64,000 nucleotides of DNA. It comes from Phanerochaete sordida (taxonomy: Eukaryota; Basidiomycota; Agaricomycetes; Polyporales; Phanerochaetaceae). The notes beneath the pieces were generated by a model that saw only the letters and a list, made by a program, of their open reading frames with translations, had not been told where the DNA came from and searched no databases. How positions within the stretch are numbered: position 1 is the stretch's first letter; every line of letters begins with the position of its first letter. The stretch lies in the NCBI GenBank assembly GCA_019973155.2, contig BPQB01000043.1, forward strand, positions 62,001-126,000, given 5' to 3'. A program made the translations under genes and the position numbers. This document shows positions 23,548 to 34,036 of this stretch, in pieces.

Positions 23548-26500
23548 ATGGCCGATAGACTTCTACCGGCGAATCACGCCGCGCATCAGCCACACCAGCA
23601 GCGTCAACAGCCTCAACAGCCTCCGGGGGCTCAGCCACGCCTGCTTCCTCAACATGCCCAACAACCACCACACGCGGTAGTGTACCACCAACAAGCTCAG
23701 CCCCAGCACCTCCAACCACCCGCACCTGCTCCTCCTGCTCGGCCGCCTACAATTGCTGATGTCGTCTTTGCCTTGCCTGAGGCTATCCGCCATGTATTCA
23801 GGGTCTTCGACGGTCGATTTCAGCGCCTGGAAGAACTCCTAGCAGACACGCACCGGTCACCTCCCTCGCAGTCTCAGCCCCAGCCCCAGCCGGTAGCCAG
23901 CCCATCTAATGCTCCCAACCCCAGTCATATCACATTAACTACCGGTCTCGCTTCCCTGGACACGAAGCTTTCCGAAATCCAACGCGCGTTCACCGACGCC
24001 CGCGACGAGCAATGCGCGGACATGCTCACTGTGCGGCAAGGAACAGAGAGCGTGACACGCGCTTTGACCGGTATCAACGCACGCTTTGGAAGGGTGGAGG
24101 GCTCTATCTCAGAGCTCACACAGTCTGTGGAAGAGTGCAAGGAGCTGAAGGAGCAAGTTCGGACGGTTGAGTGTCTGTTGAACGAGCTCCTCGAAAAGTC
24201 CGACGATCCCGAAGCAGGCAGTCAGTGCGCTTGTCTTGAGCCCTTATATGCGTGTTGCTGACAGCCTGCCGCAGAAGCTACGATGCCTCGATGCGATGCA
24301 GCTGTGATGACGGAAGAGCCAGTTGAGCTAGGGGCCTCTCCTGCAGGTGCGTCACGGTTGCGGGATCCTTCAGTGCTCCGTATTGATATATCATACCTAG
24401 ATTTATCTCCATGTGCTATCAGCCCTCTGACACCCCTCTCGACGATGCTGTCAACACTTCCTCCCCTCGCAGCGTCGCCTGTGGTTAGGACCACCAACGT
24501 CGACGGATACCCCATACCAGGACGCATCATGGACTCCGATGACGCAGGCACAGAGACGGTGCAGGCTTCTACAGGTCTTGGTGTGCAAGCAGTCGCGGGC
24601 CCATCCGTCGCAAAATCATACGCTGAAGCATCCACCAGCACAGACGTCCTTGCCGCTGCCCAAGTGCCCACCCCGTCCGACTTCGTCGACGCTGTTAAGA
24701 CTCTAGCTGGGATATTCACGTCCTTGTCCTCGAGCGGGCACCTTCCACCACACGTTCTCTTTGACGCGAACCCATTCACACATTTCATGGTCCCGCAGCA
24801 CAATCCCGACAGCGTCACTTCGAGCGAATTGCCTTCACCGGCGATGGTGTACGACCACAAAGGAAAGGGCAAGATGATCGCTCGGGAGCTGTTACCAGAC
24901 CGCCAAGGAAGCATTCCGAAGTATCTTTCTCCCGTCAAATGGGGTTCGCTACAGGCGGGAAGCAGCGATACAAGTCCAGGTGCGTGCACTGGTATGCTTC
25001 GATCACATAGGGCCTCCTGACGCCTCAGATATAGCATTTACTGCCCGTGAGGACCTCACACAGTCACCTGCAACAGTTGTGGCTGGTCTCCAGAATGCTT
25101 CCAGAAAGAGAAAGCGCTGTCTGTCTGACGTAGCCAAGCCGAAAGATTATGCGAGAAGTGAGAGCGAACGGCGGCCACGGCGACTGTCAACATCTTTCTC
25201 CAGTCTGAGTTCGTCAAGACAGACCTCACCAGGTATGATCCCTTCCTTGCAGTTTTCCCAAGCTCGCTCCTGATTCATCTGTGATGATACAGCTCCCACC
25301 GTCGACGATTTGAGGAAGCTATGGGTGCCTTCAAGTCAGGTCACCAGTCAAGTACTCGAGGACGGTCATGCTCATACTGAGTCTCCGGATGTGCACCTCC
25401 AATCATTTCCAGAACGTTGTGCTCCCGTGCCGAAACCTCAAACCGTTCGTCAGCCTGTGCAGGGGAACAAAGCCACCCCACGCAGGCAATGCGAGAGCAA
25501 GTCCGCAGACAACTCACAACTACTCTCATTAACTGGCTTGGAGACAGAGACGCCGGCACTACACCCCTCTCTCAGCCCTCGTCAGTTATCAACGGATGCA
25601 AATACCCAACATGGGTTGCCGTCGCCGTCTTCCCCCACATCGAATGCAGGTCTGGTGTCATTCGACAATGGTACTCTGGATTCAATGACGCCTGAAGAAA
25701 TCGCTCTTGAGCTCCAGAGGTTAGACGAGCAAATCCGCAGAGAGCTCGCGCGCTCGGACACGATGGACGTTGAGGAGCTTCTCGCCGTCGGTACTGGGGC
25801 TTCCGCATCGACTTTCCCCGAGGACGGAATGGAAAAGGATGAAAAGGCTACCTTCATGGCACTGACAGAGAAGAACGTCCATGAGTTGGACTGTAAGCCT
25901 CATCGTTCCATCCGTGTCACCGTCACTCAATTGCTGCGTATTTTTTAGCCTCTAACGAAGTGGAGCAAAGGACCACAAACCGGTCGTCCGCCGTGTCTGA
26001 GTCTTCGCTATCAACTCTCACCTCATTCAACTCCAGTGATTTGGACTCGGACTCGGACTCAGGCGTCACCGTTCCAAAGCATCAGCAAGCCCACGGCGAG
26101 GCACTCTCAGAGCCCGAAGATGAGGAAGAGACGACTCGGTCAGAGGGCTCTTCTCTTGCCGCGTCTGCAACGTGCAAGCGTCGTAGGACCGCAAAGAACC
26201 AGGTTGCTACCGAGCAGCGCAGAAAGAAGCGGAAGGTCGCAGCAGCGCTCTTTCCGGGGACGCCGCCGAATACCCTCGCGACAGGCCAGAGCGCCTCTAG
26301 TTCCATCTCACGATACTCCACCACAAGTAGCTCCCAGAGCAGCCTGACTCAGTCATCAGGCAGCGGTGGGACCAAGGCGCCAAGCGTAGGGTTGTCAGCA
26401 TCTGCGCCTCCTAGCAAGAAGCGAGTAGGCACCATCACTATCCCTGCGACTACATCCCGTGCGGTCTCCGTCCCAGGAAAGGCTTTCAAAAAGCCACAGT

Positions 26501-27405
26501 CGAAGCGAGGGCGCAAGTCGGCGCAGGAGAAGCAGCTTCGGGCAAGTGCCATGCCTGCCGAAGCTGCCCAGCGGCAAGCCGTCCCCTGGGAGGTACTTGG
26601 CGGTTACAACGGGCCTTGCAAGTGGCCAAAGGTCTTGAGCAAAGGTGACTGGGTCTGTGACGTGAGTCATCTTTACAGCTGTAGCATGACTGGAGAGCAT
26701 GTCCTGACGTCTGTCCAGTTTATCCAGTGCAGCGGCTGTGATGCATGGTACCATTTCGGATGCCTCGGCATCAAGAGGAACGACCCTCGTACCGCAGAAG
26801 GCGTCGACCTGTTCTGCCCGCCATGCGAAGAATCCCTGTACGTCAATTTCTGGCATTCCGGGTCCGGCCATCTTTCTGACTAGATATTCGGCGCATATAG
26901 GCGACGGTATAGTCAGTCGTCCGTTTTGGGGATATCGCCCGTCCATGCTAACGTCTGTTATGCCATCATTCAGAGGTAGCCCGGAAACTGCGCGGCATCA
27001 TCGATCAACACTGCGCCCGTCCGGAGTGCACGCTGCGAGCTGTCGCAGCCAGCAACGACCAACAGACGTACTTCATCGAACGCATCATCGGACGCATACC
27101 CCGTGCCCGCTCCGGGGACAGCGCAGGCTGCGACAAGGTTGATTTTATGTGGCTCTTCAAGTGGATGGAGTGCGTGAACGCGAGTAGATCTTCTTAGTTT
27201 TTAGCTGATGCTGGCTCTTACCAGCTACGATGCGGTCGACAGCACCTGGGAAGACTCATCGAAGGTGCCCCGCAACGGCGAGCGCTACATCGCTGAGTTT
27301 GAGAAGGCAGCCCGTGCAGAAGGCTTCCTCGTCGACGACCCTACGAGGTTCATCATTCTCGACGAAGGCGCACGAGCCGGATTCAGGAGACCAGGATGGG
27401 CTTGA
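23548..27405 (+). CDS. PHD-finger and chromodomain-like nuclear protein
   Basis: Likely chromatin reader. Starts MADRLLPANHAAHQPHQQRQ; the first ~90 residues are Gln/Pro/His-rich, then a helical, probably coiled-coil block (about 23760-24200). A long disordered Ser/Thr/Pro region follows, with basic nuclear-signal-like patches (KRKR near 25115, CKRRRTAKN near 26173, RRKKRKV near 26220) and an Asp-Ser run near 26045. Near 26600 begins a zinc finger read across an intron: CKWPKVLSKGDWVC, IQCSGCDAWYHFGC, and DLFCPPCEES, i.e. a PHD finger with an unusual first ligand pair. The C-terminus, joined over an intron at about 27170-27225, reads VDFMWLFKWMDYDAVDSTWE, matching the chromodomain core (aromatic cage-like W...W...STWE). 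It ends GFRRPGWA. About seven introns. No target is known. Confidence 0.8.
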
Positions 27406-28117
27406 CAGCTGTCAAACGCAGACTGGTATTCTTGATGACTCGTAACAACTCACTCTACGACGTATTATGACTCACACATGTTTCTCGTCAAGTGCTTAGC
27501 TTATTTTCTTGGGCTACTCAAGGGGCTCTCATGGACCATCTGCTCGTGTCCAGCTCTTGCAAGTATGTAATGTCTTAGCTTTGTGTAGGATGCTCTTCTT
27601 TTCGCACAACCAGCGCGTCAAAAGCTGTACAATCATTGTACGTGCATGATATACTGACCTGTGCCAACTGCCACTGCGCCACAGAGCTGTGGTATTAATT
27701 GTCCGTGGGCTTGTACCGGGTGCTGCGCGCTACTTAAGGGTCGGCGGCTCAGGCATACTAATCCCTTTGGTAACGTCTGCGAAGGTGACAAGACACTCAG
27801 CCATTGTCTCTCGAACAGCACAACCCGACTATACCAAGCTCAGTCGCTGAGACGACCCTTTGTCAAGCCAGTAAGACTATATGGGCCGCGCCTTGTTCTT
27901 ATGATGGATATCACTACTGTGCCCTGGTCTTTGGCCAACTGCCTCGCTCGCATGCACCTTACACTGGGCATGCGCACCGCCCCTGCAGAATTCCGAGGTC
28001 TTCGCATAATATAAAGGCTGGTAAGCTTGCCCTTGAACTGCCCTGCCCTTCTTGCTCTGCTCACGCATACTCACCGTCTCTCTTCTCGTAACCCTCCGCC
28101 ACCCTCGCCGCTATAAC
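27406..28117. promoter_or_regulatory. Intergenic and promoter of WW-like/membrane paralogue B
   Basis: 712 bp. A 117-residue plus-strand ORF here (27661-28014) has no recognisable content. A TATA-like element lies at its right end. Confidence 0.45.
28008..28017 (+). promoter_or_regulatory. TATA box of paralogue B
   Basis: The sequence AATATAAAGG lies about 100 bp upstream of the ATG at 28118 and is followed by a pyrimidine-rich stretch suited to transcription start. Confidence 0.5.
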
Positions 28118-30350
28118 ATGTCCTTTTCGACTCTCCGGATATCTGCAACCTCTGATGTTCCAGAGATGTTTGTTCCGACAGAGCTCGTGGCCGAACAGCC
28201 TCTTTCACTTGCATCCGACAACGCATCCGTCTGCGCCACCGTGATCGACGATCTGGAAGCTAAGGCCCCTATGCGTATCGTTGCCATGGCTCCATCCAAC
28301 GTACAGAACTGCAAGTATCTCACTCGCGAGGCCTACTAGTACGTAAGCACCCCATCATTCGGCGTCGTGCACTGACCGGTGAATCTCTGCAGTCCTGCCG
28401 ACAGCGAAAAGTCACGAGTGCCACATATCTCGCCACTGAAGACAAAGTTTGAAAAGTGCGTTTAACATGTCTTCCCTCCGACGTGCGACTTATCCGACTT
28501 TACTGTGTCCAGCTCAGGTATGCATGGCGGGTGGGACCGCCACATCGCGCCCGAAGGCAAGCCGTACTTCCAGGCTGTCCACCGGGTACGTCGCAGAGAC
28601 AGTTCGCAGCGGATGCAAAACATGATGATCTGTCGCTGTAGCCTGTTGTGACCATGGACGCGCCGGACGACGATATCGAAGAGGCGGCAGATTCGTTGCT
28701 CGCCCGTCTTGAGGCGCACGACGTCCCGGCGGACACGGAGATTGTTCTTGTCAAGTATACCGAGACGGATACAGGAGACGCCGTCATGGGATATCACCTG
28801 GCTTCCATGTCGGCGCGGACGGTGTTCTGGCTGGACGAAGTCCCATCCAACCTGGCCACTCAAGACGTCCGTGCTGCCGTTTCTGAAACGCATCTAGGCA
28901 AGATCACGGTGCTGAATCGTCTGTGCTATGTTCTGACAATGCTACAGGCCTCGCCGTGACTGCGCAATTCTGGTATGTGGTCCTCTCGTGGTCATGGTGA
29001 GGCAAGAGCTGACATTCAGCCTAGGAGCCATGTCGAGAACTTCCCCAATCATCGCGGTATTCCTGAGGACGCCATTCGCGAGCTTCGGGATGCGTGTGCT
29101 CATGGACAGTTCGGTGAGTACATGTCAGAGGAACCTACCAAATGCTCGATGCTCACTATATTTATAGACAGAGTAACGTCCTCGACGTCCACCTTCTCTC
29201 TCACGCCCGAGTACCTTGCACCTTTGTGGCGGTGTATGGACAGTCTGAAAGGTCCGTACCTTACCCTCAATCGCGCAACGTACTTACAAACCGCGCGTCT
29301 CATAGCCGACGAGGCGAATGGCTACCTCAACATGATCGCGGCCCGGCTCCTCCATACCCTGTGTGAGTCCGCCGCAGTCTCGTTGTGACCACTACTTATA
29401 CCTGCGTAGATGATGACCGGTTCAAGCACTTCTACGGCGAACCTGGTGTACGCCTCGCAAGCACTGCTCGTGCTCTCGAAGGAGAGACTTCAAGCGGCGT
29501 TACATCCTGGCTCTTCGCACCGGCGTCGGTCGTGCTCTTCGGCCTGCCGAGCCTCTATCTGCAAGAGCTGGACGACGTCTACTGCGACAACTTGGTCCAA
29601 TTTTCAGATTGGCAGCGTTTCCTGGCTAGATGTCAGAAGGACCGCGCAGATCTGCAAGTACCTGTACGTTCAGCGGTGTTTCCTGACCTGAACTTGCACA
29701 GCTCAACGCCCATCCCCCTTGTCTAGACGTTCATCATGGTCTGTGCCGACATCGGCCTGCTCGCCCTCACGCCGGCAGAGTGCATCGCGGCCCGAACCCT
29801 CAGCGGCGTGTCGGTGGTACTTCTTATTTCTGTATATGCCACTTCACAAGTCTTCAGTCTCTATGAGCGACAGCGCAAGGCGAATACTGCGGACGCGGCG
29901 GCGAGTCCTTTCGGTGACAGGACTCCTCTTTGATGCTGACCACCGCCACTTGCAGATAGAGTACATGACTAAGTGGGATCCCTCGGACGGCCCACGTTAT
30001 CGGTTAGCCATCGGCTTGAGGTGAGTCGCATGCGTTCGCTGTGCAGTCTCGTTCAGGAAGTGCTGACCTGACGCATCCTCAGCATTCCCCGTGCACTCTT
30101 CCTGTGGAGTCTCGCCACCTTCGTGGCGGCGCTGGTCATGGACCTCTTCCGATCATCAGTTCCCGCTACGCAGGTGTCTGTTCTCGCAGTCCTCGCCACG
30201 ATGGCCCTCATCATCATCGCGCTCCTCTGGATCGAGGTGGACTGTGACGACCGCGCTTCCAGGGGCATGGCTAGGCTGTGGAACTGGCTCACCAGAGCTG
30301 TCCGCTTTCCTCAACGCAACTACGCAAGCAACGCAGGCTCCGTCGTTTGA
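28118..30350 (+). CDS. WW-like domain and multi-pass membrane protein, paralogue B
   Basis: Second copy of the family seen at 16161-18627. Start ATG 28118 (MSFSTLRISATSDVPEMFV). The WW-like module (GWDRHIAPEGKPYFQAVHR near 28525-28580) is followed by YHLASMSARTVFWLDEVP near 28790. The next exons read HLGLAVTAQFW (joined by a GC-AG intron, 28898-28947), SHVENFPNHRGIPEDAIREL, and DRVTSSTSTFSLTPEYL near 29170. Then RFKHFYGEPGVRL near 29420 and GLPSLYLQELDDVY near 29555, matching the equivalent blocks in copy A. Membrane segments lie near 29745-29860 (two) and at 30110-30240 (two: ALFLWSLATFVAALVMDL and VLAVLATMALIIIALLWI). It ends RFPQRNYASNAGSVV. Function unknown; location in a membrane is inferred from hydrophobicity. 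Confidence 0.75.
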
Positions 30351-30669
30351 ACAACAAGAGTATATTTTCGGCTAGCCTTTGGCCCAGACCCTCAAGAACC
30401 TCCACATCGATTCCTTGGACTGCTTCTCACTAACAGCAGATGTCGTACTCTGCCCCACACTCCTTGTCTGATATTATTCCTGCAGGTACAAGGTTATAGC
30501 ACGCGTTTTGGACAATGCGGGTGTTGTGTGATTGTGTGAACGAGAAGTACTGACCATAAGGCACCGTTCACCATGAGACCTGCGTCCCTCAGACGATCTA
30601 TCACGCTAGCATATATCCCATCAGCCAGGGTCAGACGTCCCTTTTACGTATCTATAAATAAATAGACCA
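30351..30669. other. 3' flank between convergent genes
   Basis: 319 bp between the stop codons of paralogue B and SWP1. AT-rich near 30645-30665 (CTATAAATAAATAG). No ORF supported. Confidence 0.4.
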
Positions 30670-31766
30670 TCACTTCTTCTGAGCACCCTGCAGCCTCCAT
30701 TCGCCACGTTTCTGGAGGGCTTGCCTGCCAGTGATGGTGGTCACCAGACCAAGTACAGCGCCGTACGCCAGCACCTGCCCAAGCTTGAGGTCCACCCAGT
30801 AGTAGAACAGCAGCGCCTCCAGGGCCGTCAGGGAGATAGTGAAGGGCAGGACGCTGGGCGACAGGAGATGGGGAGTGGAGAGAGGCACCTGCGAGAGCTG
30901 ATGACACGAAGCATGAGCAAAGCAGGTGACGGAGCGTCCAGGTACTTACCAAGCCGAGTAGTACGACCCAAGGTCCGCCGGCAACGATGAGCGCAGCAAG
31001 CCCGCTCACGAACTTGCTTGGAACCTTCTGCTCGGGACGGAAGGTGTGGTGAATCTCCGGCTGCGAGTGGAAAGTCTTCTCGTCCGGATGCTCAGGGGCG
31101 GGTTGAGATGGTGGCAGGTACAGGTCGAATAGCTCGAGGGAGTATGGCGAGTGCTCGAATGAGCCCAAGAGCAAGGTCACGCTGAGAGGCGCAGTCTCGT
31201 TGCCCTGCAGGGGGGTGGGCGGAAGAGCAGAAGGAGGGCGTGCCATGTTCTGTTCGGTATGTGTGTTTCCAGACGCGGATTTAACGCGAAAGCAAGCAAG
31301 AGAACACGACATTAGGGACGCATCGCTGCATAGCATATACCGTATGCACGCACCAATTCGAACTTCGCCTTGCCGTTTTGCGCAACTCTCACGGGCACTA
31401 CACCCTCCTCTCCACTTTGCACGTCATGGAAGCGCACGAATGTCTGGTGCGTCTGCAAGCCCTTCGGTTCCGCGTCTGGGTCCTGCTCTTTGGCGACTAC
31501 CGTGAAGGTGAGCTTGAGCGTGTCGGAAGCCCCGAGATGGACCGGCTTCGCCTTGTTCGCCGGCGCGAGTGAGATGCTGTTCAGCAAAGCCGTGTAAGCG
31601 TACGTGCGCGGGACTGCATCGCGGAAACGTGGACACACGGCTCAAGTCGCAGCTGGCTGGCATCCGAACCCAGGACGGAGAAACGCGCCTGCTGTATGGA
31701 GAGTTGACCAGCAAAGGCCTCTCCGGCGGCGAGCAGGCTCGAAAGGAGGACAAAGGAGAGTCTCAT
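30670..31766 (-). CDS. SWP1: Oligosaccharyltransferase subunit Swp1/ribophorin II
   Basis: Subunit of the ER oligosaccharyltransferase, which moves the preassembled glycan onto Asn residues of secretory proteins. The start chosen is ATG 31766 because it begins a signal peptide (MRLSFVLLSSLLAAGEAFAG); an upstream in-frame methionine would bury it. An intron of about 65 bp near 31570-31635 joins QLRLEP to ISLAPANKAKPVHLG. The luminal part continues SDTLKLTFTVVAKEQD and FVRFHDVQSGEEGVVPV. After another intron the family signature PEIHHTFRPEQKVPS appears near 31050, then about three membrane spans (GLAALIVAGGPWVVLLGLV, FTISLTALEALLFYYWV, LAYGAVLGLVTTITG). It ends GAQKK, a dilysine-like tail that could help ER retention. 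The length is near that of fungal Swp1. Confidence 0.9.
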
Positions 31767-32979
31767 GGTAATGCAAGCGAGGGCGTTTTGGGCGAGTCGA
31801 AACGCTTTAGAGGCAAGGAGGACGCGATACAATAGACGCCAGGACACGTCTACGGCCACATTGGCGCCGTCCTTGTGGCGCTAAGCCCTAACCCACCACC
31901 ACCACCACCATCACCACCATCACCGTTGCCGCTATCGCGACCGCTGCGTATACCGCAGTGAGGATTACTTCATGCGTAGCGACGTACGAAACCGCCGCCA
32001 TTTCATTGAAAATGCCGCCACCAAAATCGTTGCCTGTACGCTCTCGACACCCTGACCTACCCCCTTTCGTTCCCGCGAACATCATGCTCTCTACACCACC
32101 TTACAAACCCCATACTGAAGACGCGAGAGCATGTCAATTTTGCTCAGATCCCAAACCACACATTCATTTAAGGTCATCTGTCGTCGCTCTTACCCCTAAT
32201 CGTAGTCGCCCCGCCGACAGCCGTCAGCGACGGTCATCCTGCCTCGACGCCACCTTCGTACCTTCACCACGGTCGCAGAAGCGGCGCGCTCGACGTCGCA
32301 GCCGTCCCTTTCCTAACCCGCGCGACAAAGCGGCGTGTGCCCGCTTTCGTCTGGCAAAGCGACGGCCGTCTGCATTACCGCCGAAGGAAACCCCTGAGCA
32401 CTGCTCCCCGCCCCCGCAGCCCTTTCAGCTCGCCACGATTTCGCACATCGCCCGGTGCGCCTCAGCAGACCTTCAGCTAGAGCGCGAGCCAGTTGCGGCG
32501 TCTGCCGTTGGCTCTCAGGTGCGATGGGGAGATACCTGGCAAGCTCCGCTCATAGTAGCCGCGGACAGGGAGAGAACATCAGCGAATGGATAGCGCCACC
32601 AGTACCTTGACATCTGCGTGCTTGATCGCGAAGCTCTACGCAAAACCAAGATGTATTTCCTATTCTTTGTTCCCCTAGTACTCGGACGGCCTCTATTTCC
32701 CCCCACACTGACTTCCCGCGTTTCCCCCCATCGCTTCACCTATGTTACTGTGCCACCGGTGGTTTTGCTTAGCAGAGTAGCGGAGTGCTAGTCCGGCCAA
32801 CGTCCCGCTTGCAGTAGCGTAGTATCCGCGTACTTTTCGGTCGTAGGTTGACGAGGCTCCTCACGGATGTCCTGAGCTTATGTAAGCGTAGTCAACTGAA
32901 TCCAACCTCGTTCTCGTTCACCTATATTTAGAACTCAATTCTGACTGCATCATGATTGCTCAGTTTCGAACTTACTTTC
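31767..32979. other. Intergenic, SWP1 promoter to tRNA
   Basis: 1213 bp. It contains the CCA/CCACCAT microsatellite at 31893-31923 and a proline/arginine-rich open frame (31958-32593) that starts with GTG and has no recognisable motif. The last 250 bp are AT-richer. Confidence 0.4.
31893..31923. repeat. CCA-type microsatellite
   Basis: About ten CCA/TCA triplets in tandem, with two imperfect units. It sits about 130 bp upstream of the SWP1 start codon. Confidence 0.8.
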
Positions 32980-33051
32980 AGCAACTTGGCGCAGGGGTAG
33001 CGCGCGGGGCTCATAACCCCGAGGTCGCTGGATCGATACCAGCAGTTGCTA
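32980..33051 (+). tRNA. Initiator tRNA-Met (anticodon CAT)
   Basis: A complete 72 nt intronless cloverleaf. Acceptor stem AGCAACT pairs with AGTTGCT, discriminator A; D stem GCGC/GCGC; anticodon stem CGGGG/CCCCG with loop CTCATAA (CAT at 33012-33014); variable loop AGGTC; T stem GCTGG/CCAGC with loop ATCGATA. Three marks identify the initiator rather than the elongator: the A1-U72 pair at the acceptor end, three consecutive G-C pairs next to the anticodon loop, and A54/A60 in the T loop in place of T-psi. Internal Pol III promoter boxes are visible (A box TGGCGCAGGGG, B box GGATCGATACC). Confidence 0.95.
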
Positions 33052-33057
33052 CAGTTG

Positions 33058-33062
33058 TTTTT
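33058..33062 (+). terminator. Pol III terminator of tRNA
   Basis: A run of five T begins seven bases after the tRNA end, the usual Pol III stop signal; a second T run follows near 33070. Confidence 0.75.
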
Positions 33063-34036
33063 GGTATGTTCTTTTTCGACCTTGTACATGGCAGCGTCGG
33101 ACAATTCCCCTTTGAATTTGAAGGCTGCAGCCATTTAGTTTCCGTGTACATTTTGTCAGGAAAACACACAGAGACCAGTTGTAAACGTGTATAAGCCGCA
33201 CACAGTAAATACACAGATTCTCTCTAGCTCGCCTACAACCTTCAACAGGACTATAATACGATGAAATGCCTCCTACGGCTAGTCAAGTCCGCAGTTGCGT
33301 AGATGTCACTTAGTATGTTTCTCCGACCACCGCGCAGCTCGCTGCGTGCACCCAGGTACTACCCAGAGCTCGTTCCTATCAAGGCCGACGCAATGCTTCA
33401 ACGCACGCTCCATGTACTGCCGCGGCGCATCGCTGGCACGGCTTCGAGAGTGCTTGACGCGCGGCAGTATAACACGCGCGCAACGCTACACGGCTGGAGG
33501 TTGTATTCGCGAGAGGTCGCTCGTCTATGGGACGCATGATTCGTGAGTTCCCAAAAGCCATGCTGGTAAAGCCGCAGAGGGCCTCGCGCGTATTACTGGT
33601 GGAGCTTGTCTTGGCGTGTTACGGTGGCGGAACACGGTCTGCAGACGATCCATATTGCTCCCCAGTGGGCGTGCACTCCGAAACGCAAAGCTGTATACCG
33701 CGTACAAACCCATGGCGACGCCGCCGCACATCGCGCACTGAGTAAGGTGTTCAGCACTCTATCTCACAAACCATTCACAGGTTCGTTGAAGCCTGTCGCC
33801 ATATCTGTGGTCAAGGCCAGAGATACAACCATAACCAAGCACTAGGCACTCACCACTGTTCATACGATCAATGAAAACCTATGAAGACTTGCCTATTCTC
33901 TCTCACACCGATCGGCTTACCCACACCCTTCCGAGGTTATTTGAGGAAGATTATGGAAAGCATGCATATCATTCCAGTCCTCGGTACAGTACGGTAAGTC
34001 TCATAGAATAGTTTATAATGTCCACATCCCGCGTGC
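33063..34036. other. Intergenic, tRNA to SEC24 3' end
   Basis: 974 bp. One ATG-started frame (33303-33539, 78 residues; basic N-terminus, MLQRTLHVLPRRIAGTASRV) might be a small protein, but it has no similarity I recognise and no supporting neighbours. I see nothing else. Confidence 0.3.

Noticed and set aside
31893..31923. CCA triplet tract as a possible CRISPR-like or regulatory array
   Set aside because: It is a simple imperfect trinucleotide microsatellite without spacers.
31958..32593. 211-codon Pro/Arg-rich plus-strand frame
   Set aside because: Starts with GTG, has no motif, and lies in a promoter-like region with a microsatellite; composition explains the openness.
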